The notes beneath the pieces are model-generated. The model did not search any database, had not been told where the DNA came from, and saw only the letters and a program-made list of their open reading frames with translations. From IMG/VR virus record IMGVR_UViG_3300035204_000991, positions 1-41,840 of that record: a DNA stretch of 41,840 nucleotides, one strand, 5' to 3'. This document shows, piece by piece, positions 33,857-39,626 of this stretch. Each line of letters opens with the position of its first letter. The stretch's first letter is position 1. The position numbers were made by a program, and so were the translations under genes. Origin of the DNA: a virus.

Positions 33857-35665
33857 CTATATCGTTCCGTAATTAGTGACACTGGATGTGATTATACCGC
33901 CAGTTAGGTTGGTTGGTGATTCGAGATAAAGGAACGGTTGAATTTCAACACTAGAAAATGAAGTTCCTGTTGGTATACTATCTATACCTCGAATGTTGGG
34001 GTGTGGATAAATTACCCAATATGAACCATTCTCATCAAAATCGCCAGCATCCGCTGTTCCAACAAAACTATACGCGGCTGATGCACCAGAAAACCCATCA
34101 AGAAAGAATACACCCGAACTCAAATTCCACATAGGTCCAGTAGTTCCCGGATCCCATGTCCCACCAGAACCCAAATCATACGCAAACGTATGCCCAGCAG
34201 TTATACTGTCGCTCTGTGCGGTCCTGCCAGGATAATCGTTATACACCAAACCCCAAAATATCGCATCTCTGCCTGTTGCGCCTGTATGGTCATCCGAGCC
34301 TGATTCATCGACGGTTGGTTCGCTGGGGTTATAGCCAAACGGATACAAATCTGTTGCTGCGCTATTGTGTCTTAGATTCTCTGAGGTGTTAAATGTATAC
34401 GGAGTGTAATGCCCGAGTGTAGATATTTCGTAAGCAACCCCGGAGGTATATGTTTCGGTGTTGGTTGGATGGAGTTTCTTGATGAGAATCTGGTTGAACA
34501 ATTTGGTTCCGGCAGGATGAATTAAATCAAGAATAGCACCTTTATATTGCTCTAGTGTGATTTCTGTTTTTAATTCGTATGACCAGTCCTGATAGAAAAG
34601 ATTATCCTGAAGATGCTTCTTTGCACTAGGATGACCGTCTCCATCAATAAAATATCCGGGATGTTCAAACAAAGTACCAGACGAAGCGGTAAATCCAGCG
34701 CCAGTTCCTGTTAGGGTGTTGACACTTACCGTGTAGTCGTCTGTGTTTCTATATCCCACTCCACTACTTCTGAGTTGAATACTTGATATTCCACCATCGT
34801 TGTTTACTGTTGAAATGATTCCTTCGGCGCCTTGACCATTGGTGCTAGACACTGCAACAACCTCACCGATTCTATATCCCCTGCCTCTTTCTACTGTACC
34901 ATCATCAGTTGTATTGACAGACACAGATGTTAAAACAGGATATACCACTTCTTCATTTCCAGTTTCAAACGAAATAGTTTCGTCTGCTATAAAAACACCA
35001 TTGATATCAGTTAGAAAAAGTTCAGTGGTAGTCATAGTAGGAAGTTCATACTTCCTAATACTAGATACCTTTGCGTTTGCAATAAATTTGCCTGCTTTGT
35101 TGGTTTGTGTTATGATCGTTTCAGTAGCATTCCAAATGTCTGTGTTGTGCAATGATGTAATTTTGATACTCTTTTCATCTATCCATTTACCGTCAGATGC
35201 TTTGATTATGTCTTCTTTGGGATAATAGAAATCGACTGTAGTATCATAAAGAATCCTAAAGAGGAGTTGATACGCCTTTTCTGTACCTTTTGCTTTGTAG
35301 AAATCTTTGATTCTTTTGATGAGTCTTTTTTCATCTACAGGTGATCCAGTAGTGTGATCATACGCCAACTGTTCTGGGAAACGATCAAGATATTGTGATT
35401 TAAAATGCTTGATGAATTCTGTTATTGTATGATCAATGTCTGAGAAATCTTTGAGAATGAATGTACTATACAACGCTTCCTCTTTTTGTTCCATCCATTC
35501 ATAATATGCTTCCATGAATGCAACAAGTCGAGGATGATCTAACCGAATAAAATCAGGAAATTGTTCTGATACCAACGACGACACAGAAACAATACTGTCT
35601 TTTTTGACAATTGTATCACGACTTGGTAGTGCCGTGCTATTTGATTGTAATATCAATATTGACAT
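33857..35665 (-). CDS. 7: Baseplate wedge protein gp7-like, short form
   Basis: The 602-residue product matches the C-terminal half of T4 gp7 (1032 aa). Residues 121-145 (DFYKAKGTEKAYQLLFRILYDTTVD) parallel T4 (DFYSTKGIEASYKFLFKVLYNEEVE), the preceding helices (FPDFIRLDHPRLVAFMEAYYEWME) parallel T4 DSNFEAFCEAYIQYL, and AILDLIHPAGTKLF near 380 parallels T4 VIRFVHPVGFGF. The beta-propeller-like N-terminal half of T4 gp7 is missing, while about 200 Gly/Asp-rich residues follow the core at the C-terminus. Position between gp6 and gp8 is as in T4. gp7 is the wedge component that binds gp10 and gp8. Confidence 0.85.
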   Translation of the reverse strand: MSILILQSNSTALPSRDTIVKKDSIVSVSSLVSEQFPDFIRLDHPRLVAFMEAYYEWMEQKEEALYSTFILKDFSDIDHTITEFIKHFKSQYLDRFPEQLAYDHTTGSPVDEKRLIKRIKDFYKAKGTEKAYQLLFRILYDTTVDFYYPKEDIIKASDGKWIDEKSIKITSLHNTDIWNATETIITQTNKAGKFIANAKVSSIRKYELPTMTTTELFLTDINGVFIADETISFETGNEEVVYPVLTSVSVNTTDDGTVERGRGYRIGEVVAVSSTNGQGAEGIISTVNNDGGISSIQLRSSGVGYRNTDDYTVSVNTLTGTGAGFTASSGTLFEHPGYFIDGDGHPSAKKHLQDNLFYQDWSYELKTEITLEQYKGAILDLIHPAGTKLFNQILIKKLHPTNTETYTSGVAYEISTLGHYTPYTFNTSENLRHNSAATDLYPFGYNPSEPTVDESGSDDHTGATGRDAIFWGLVYNDYPGRTAQSDSITAGHTFAYDLGSGGTWDPGTTGPMWNLSSGVFFLDGFSGASAAYSFVGTADAGDFDENGSYWVIYPHPNIRGIDSIPTGTSFSSVEIQPFLYLESPTNLTGGIITSSVTNYGTI

Positions 35666-35673
35666 TTACATTC

Positions 35674-37536
35674 CTACGTTGGGTCTGTGCTGATTCCAGG
35701 TCTACCCCGCGAGGTTTCTACTGTAGTCTTTGCTTCGGTGATTGTTGATTCTGGATCGGTAGAATCTATCGTTAGTATTTGTTTTTGGGTGGCAAATATA
35801 TTGTTGTTTTGTGGTGTCGTTTTGATGGTTATGTATGTGTTGTTTGGGATGAAGAGCGGTCGGAAATCTTTAAGGGAAATTATGCCTTCTTTGTAATCTA
35901 CTACACCCACATCGTCTTTTCCTGTATAGAGTATCTCTTTGTTTCCTAACGAATCAAACGAGTATATTCTCATTTCTCCATATCCATCATCTTCGAGATA
36001 AGATAGACGAATAGCATTTTCATCGTCTTTCATCACAAAGATACTACTTGAAATTATAGGCGCATCGCCGTCACGATGATGTCGAATAGAATTCCCGAAT
36101 GGAATTTTATAGTTTGCTTCAACACCAACTCTCGGAGCAAATCTTTTTTCGAGTTGGATGCTGATTTCGTTGCCTATAATTGCTTCAGATGATGTGTCAA
36201 TGATCTTACTAAGTTTTGAGAAGTAGAGGTCTTTATCAAACTTTTCTAGATCCCCAGAAACATAATCGTTGATGGATTGATTGACAATAGATATCATTTC
36301 ATTTTTGGCTAATATGGTTTTTGCCGAGTCATATGTAAATTTGGTGTGTATTTTCATAAAGATGTAATCTGGATCAACGATCTCAGGAATCACAGAAACC
36401 ACATTTGATTGCTTCAAAATGTTTTCTGAAATGTCTCGTTTCTTCAATGTGTCTATGGTTAGACCACTTTTGGGTTTTATTGCAATAAACACCTTTCCGT
36501 ATTCTGGTGGGTCGTTTTCCTGACCACCCCAAACAACCACAGAATCAATATCTGGATAATCTCGAAGAAGCAACGCTTCATAGTCTCTGGTAGTTACGGA
36601 TCTATTCTGTGCTTGATAACTTTTGGGTGCGTAGAATTTAATGGAATTGTTTGATTCGGGATCACCGCCGCCACCGGCAGGCGAAATCACCTTTACGACA
36701 GTATCGCTATATTGGAATATTCTTGATCCTTCTTTGTCGGTTCTGCCGAATCCGTTCGCTTCGCCACCGCTCGTACTCAAATAATCAATGATGACTACAT
36801 TACCGCTCTTTGGTTTCTTTCCAACAATATCATCACCAAAGTAAATTTCATATTCACCAAGAGAAACTTCTTGGATGTGGAAGGCTTTGTCTTCTTTTTC
36901 GATTGTATTGAAATCGGACGATAGTTGCCATTTGTCTGCAAATCCCGTACTGTCCTCAATTGATTCCTGAATCCTGACATTTACAGTTGTTATGTCTGCG
37001 CTGCTTGGGATTAAAAACTTCTGATCTATGCTGTTATCGACGACATACGATATGTTTTCAAACGCGCCCTCTGCAACAACTATATTGATGGCTGCTATGT
37101 TTCCTTCTGAATCATATGTGTATGCTGCATCATCTAATGTTGAAAATAGTAAAGATGTGTTACCTTGTGTTCCTTGTATGATTGTTCCCTTTGGTATAGT
37201 ATCACCTACAACCTGCGGACCCGTAGCATAAAAGTCAACAATTGCTGTTGCTGCTCTAATAGAAGACGGCGTATACCCCAAATGCTTTGCAATTGAAACA
37301 ATGGAGTTTCGTTTCAAAGCACTATCGAGGAACATTTCGTTGGCTACCATATTAGTATAGAATGCCTGATAGTGTGTGTTGTACGACAACATATCCATCA
37401 GGATATTGATTCCTGCACCTTCAAAGTTGATGTCTTTAAATTCGTCTTGTTTACTGAGGTATTCTTTCAGATTCGATTTGATCGAATCAAAATCTAAATC
37501 AGACACCGACAGTTTTGCATTGAATCTTTCAGACAT
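35674..37536 (-). CDS. 6: Baseplate wedge protein gp6
   Basis: The 620-residue product (T4 gp6 is 660 aa) forms the inner ring joining wedges. The N-terminal region (FDSIKSNLKEYLSKQDEFKDINFEGAGINILMDMLSYNTHYQAFYTNMVANEMFLDSALKRNSIVSIAKHLGYTPSSIRAA, residues 16-98) is the hallmark of gp6/J-like wedge proteins. The middle has RSVTTRDYEALLLRDYPDIDSVVVWGGQENDPPEYGKVFIAIKPK. The ATG shares one base with the gp25 stop (TAATG), with AAGGA upstream inside gene 25. Confidence 0.95.
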   Translation of the reverse strand: MSERFNAKLSVSDLDFDSIKSNLKEYLSKQDEFKDINFEGAGINILMDMLSYNTHYQAFYTNMVANEMFLDSALKRNSIVSIAKHLGYTPSSIRAATAIVDFYATGPQVVGDTIPKGTIIQGTQGNTSLLFSTLDDAAYTYDSEGNIAAINIVVAEGAFENISYVVDNSIDQKFLIPSSADITTVNVRIQESIEDSTGFADKWQLSSDFNTIEKEDKAFHIQEVSLGEYEIYFGDDIVGKKPKSGNVVIIDYLSTSGGEANGFGRTDKEGSRIFQYSDTVVKVISPAGGGGDPESNNSIKFYAPKSYQAQNRSVTTRDYEALLLRDYPDIDSVVVWGGQENDPPEYGKVFIAIKPKSGLTIDTLKKRDISENILKQSNVVSVIPEIVDPDYIFMKIHTKFTYDSAKTILAKNEMISIVNQSINDYVSGDLEKFDKDLYFSKLSKIIDTSSEAIIGNEISIQLEKRFAPRVGVEANYKIPFGNSIRHHRDGDAPIISSSIFVMKDDENAIRLSYLEDDGYGEMRIYSFDSLGNKEILYTGKDDVGVVDYKEGIISLKDFRPLFIPNNTYITIKTTPQNNNIFATQKQILTIDSTDPESTITEAKTTVETSRGRPGISTDPT

Positions 37537-37922
37537 TATCGTATCCTTTCTATTGGCACCACAAGAGATTGAATAGTTGGGATACCTTGTACTTTAAATT
37601 CTATGGTAACTTCTAATCGATTATAGTCGTCATTTTGTATAACCGTCACGCGCTCAACATTTGCCCGTGGTTCATATAATCCAATTATCTCTTCAATTTC
37701 CTTTTTAATTTCAAACGCTGTTATTGGAGAAAAATTATCGAATAAGGAATGACGAACTTTCGATTGTATCTCGGGGTGGAATGGCTTATCAAATTTTCCG
37801 ATGAAAACAAGATTGCGTATGGATCGTTTTACCGCTTCGGTATCAAATTTATGCAAAATGTCACCGGTCAATGGATGCGGTTCTAAATCTAAATCAATAT
37901 CGGAATATTTTTTGTCTGTCAT
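37536..37922 (-). CDS. 25: Baseplate wedge protein gp25
   Basis: The 128-residue product (T4 gp25 is 132 aa) is the small wedge protein that initiates sheath assembly at the baseplate. It has the gp25-like layout: DLDLEPHPLTGDILHKFDTEAVKRSIRNLVFIGKFDKPFHPEIQSKVRHSLFDNF (11-65), EIKKEIEEIIGLYEPRANVERVTV (75-98) and a terminal beta segment IEFKVQGIPTIQSLVVPIERIR. It starts 4 nt after the GAF-like gene. An ATACATAGAGTAA stretch identical to the one at the 38609-38616 motif overlaps its start, but it is too close to the ATG to be its promoter. Confidence 0.95.
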   Translation of the reverse strand: MTDKKYSDIDLDLEPHPLTGDILHKFDTEAVKRSIRNLVFIGKFDKPFHPEIQSKVRHSLFDNFSPITAFEIKKEIEEIIGLYEPRANVERVTVIQNDDYNRLEVTIEFKVQGIPTIQSLVVPIERIR

Positions 37923-37926
37923 TACT

Positions 37927-38580
37927 CTATGTATTCTGTGTTGCTAATTCTGCTTCGATATATCTACGTTTTTCCTCGGCAACCAAAACCACATCCTCAT
38001 CAATTACTGTATCAGCATTTACCCAAGAACACCATTCGATAGATAAACACCCAATTACACTCAATCCGTTCGCATCTCGTATGGGTATAAGCGTAAAGAG
38101 GATAACATTGTTAGATTCAAGGTGTCGTCTATAATGACAATCTGGTAAATCAGATACCGAGAAGGGGGTTGCATCATTTACAGTGACAAAATCAAGCATT
38201 TCTGCGAACATCGTCAAAAGGATATCTTGTCTTTCTGACCTTGTTTCAGAAACCCCACTCCTACAAGATTCGTGCGTAAGAGAAAATCGTTTCATTGCAC
38301 TACCATCTAGGAAATATCCACCATTATGAAACTGTATTATTTGTGTTCTGGCTGATTTCGTTATGACTCTAAGTTCAGTAAGATATTCATGTATTTTTGT
38401 GTGTGTGTTGACAAATTTACGGGATGTGGGCGGATCTTTCCACATGTTCGGTTTTCGTTTATTTTGGACATGACGAATTAATGGTAATGCTAGGAATATT
38501 CCTGCAACCACTGCAACCCCCACCATTCCAATTTCTACCCAAGATCCAATAATATCTATCTCTCCAATCCTATTATCCAT
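37927..38580 (-). CDS. Membrane-anchored GAF-like protein of unknown function
   Basis: The 217-residue product has one membrane segment at about residues 15-35 (VEIGMVGVAVVAGIFLALPLI) followed by basic residues, so the rest should lie in the cytoplasm. Residues about 60-212 look like a GAF-type sensory fold: LTELRVITKSARTQIIQFHNGGYFLDGSAMKRFSLTHE, then CRSGVSET and, near the end, LFTLIPIRDANGLSVIGCLSIEWC. The segment 'QFHNGG...S..KFS.THE' recurs in proteins of unrelated large phages, as far as I remember. Ligand and role are unknown; lysis timing, sensing infection state or a virion membrane component are all possible. It heads the baseplate wedge cluster, with TATACATA 28 nt before its ATG and GGAG close by. 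Confidence 0.65.
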   Translation of the reverse strand: MDNRIGEIDIIGSWVEIGMVGVAVVAGIFLALPLIRHVQNKRKPNMWKDPPTSRKFVNTHTKIHEYLTELRVITKSARTQIIQFHNGGYFLDGSAMKRFSLTHESCRSGVSETRSERQDILLTMFAEMLDFVTVNDATPFSVSDLPDCHYRRHLESNNVILFTLIPIRDANGLSVIGCLSIEWCSWVNADTVIDEDVVLVAEEKRRYIEAELATQNT

Positions 38581-38608
38581 AAACTCTCCAATATAGATAT
38601 GCTTACTC

Positions 38609-38616
38609 TATGTATA
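38609..38616 (-). promoter_or_regulatory. Candidate late promoter TATACATA upstream of the baseplate cluster
   Basis: On the minus strand TATACATA, followed by GAGTAAGCA, lies 28 nt upstream of the GAF-like gene ATG, starting 2 nt beyond the PAAR gene stop. It would drive the GAF-gp25-gp6-gp7-gp8 block. Confidence 0.5.
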
Positions 38617-38617
38617 A

Positions 38618-38905
38618 TCAACCGTTTGCGATTACATTGGGAGAATGAGTAGCACATTTTGATCCACAACAAACAGGATCACCCTTTCGTCCAACTTTCA
38701 AGTTGTTTGCGAATACGTTTGGCGAACCATCACAAAGAACCGAACCATGACAAGGTGGACCACAGCAATGTGGTGCCCAACTATCTGTTACTCTATGTAC
38801 AGGAATGTTGTTTGCAAATACATTTGGAGAACCCTGATTGTTTGGTCTTGGCGGATAACAATCGTGTCCCGTACCAATATCACCCTTTCTATGAACTTCT
38901 GGCAT
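38618..38905 (-). CDS. PAAR-motif spike tip protein
   Basis: The 95-residue product has the repeated PAAR-like pattern SPNVFANN at 26-33, SPNVFANN at 61-68 and SPNVIANG at 88-95, with HRVTD and GRKGDP turns between. PAAR proteins form a small cone that sharpens the tip of the central spike in contractile tails (T4 gp5.4, 97 aa) and coordinate a metal. This copy has eight cysteines (16, 47, 48, 52, 58, 79, 80, 84) and several histidines, more than needed for one metal site. The ATG shares a base with the previous stop (TAATG) and has AAGGAG upstream. Confidence 0.88.
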   Translation of the reverse strand: MPEVHRKGDIGTGHDCYPPRPNNQGSPNVFANNIPVHRVTDSWAPHCCGPPCHGSVLCDGSPNVFANNLKVGRKGDPVCCGSKCATHSPNVIANG

Positions 38906-39618
38906 TATCCGTAACTCCTTACTATTATTTTTCCGTCTGCACCATCAGCGCCTATGTGCCTACTAGGAACTCCAAATTTTCTACCACCACCGCCACCACC
39001 GCCTGGTTGTGTTCCTGTATCTGCATCTCCACTTGCCCAGGCACCTTTACCACCCGCTCCACCATTGGGGTCTGCACCACCTCCACCACCACCACCGTCA
39101 TTTCCTTGATCATCTTGACCATTATTACCGTCTGTGTTTATATCTGCAAATGTTGCTACACCACCATCGCCACCATCACCACCCAATGAACCTATGCTAC
39201 CACCACCACCGCCGCCTGCTTCTATCCCGAAATTTGTTATTGTTGTACTATCTCTTTTATGATGATCTAATGTTGTGTCATCTCCATCATCCCCCGCATC
39301 CCCCGTTGTTGTTCCGCCAGCACCACCCGCACCAACTTGCATTATTAATGTGTCACCAGATCGCATATCTTCTGCACCATAATAGGTTTTCTTACAGTAT
39401 GCTCCGCCACCACCGCCGCCACCCGAATAATATGTTGCACCACGACCACTTCCTGTAACACTTCTTGCGGCACCACCACCACCACTCCCCCACAATTCAA
39501 TTTCAATATACACTACCCCCGATGGAATAGTATAGGTTTGACTTCCCGTACTTGTATACGTTTGAGTATCAAGAAGTTGATATTGTCTTGTACTTGCGGC
39601 TTTGGCAATTCCTAACAT
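38905..39618 (-). CDS. Glycine-rich adhesin-like protein
   Basis: The 237-residue product has a short N-terminus, then YTIPSGVVYIEIELWGSGGGGAA (about 24-46), a core made largely of poly-Gly runs with Ala, Asp, Thr and Asn, and a C-terminus ending GADGKIIVRSYG. This is the pattern of glycine-rich domain proteins in which beta strands frame polyglycine helices, as in the gp38 adhesin at the fibre tip of some T-even phages. It lies between the Cys-rich fibre and the PAAR gene with a strong AGGAGG site. Receptor binding is a reasonable inference. It has only one cysteine, unlike its neighbours. Confidence 0.7.
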   Translation of the reverse strand: MLGIAKAASTRQYQLLDTQTYTSTGSQTYTIPSGVVYIEIELWGSGGGGAARSVTGSGRGATYYSGGGGGGGAYCKKTYYGAEDMRSGDTLIMQVGAGGAGGTTTGDAGDDGDDTTLDHHKRDSTTITNFGIEAGGGGGGSIGSLGGDGGDGGVATFADINTDGNNGQDDQGNDGGGGGGGADPNGGAGGKGAWASGDADTGTQPGGGGGGGRKFGVPSRHIGADGADGKIIVRSYG

Positions 39619-39626
39619 ATTTCCTC

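Noticed and set aside
37928-37935. AATACATA followed by GAGTAA at the gp25 start
   Set aside because: It shares 13 bases with the motif at 38609-38616, but it overlaps the end of the GAF-like gene and the gp25 ATG, leaving no room for a leader. Not called as a promoter.
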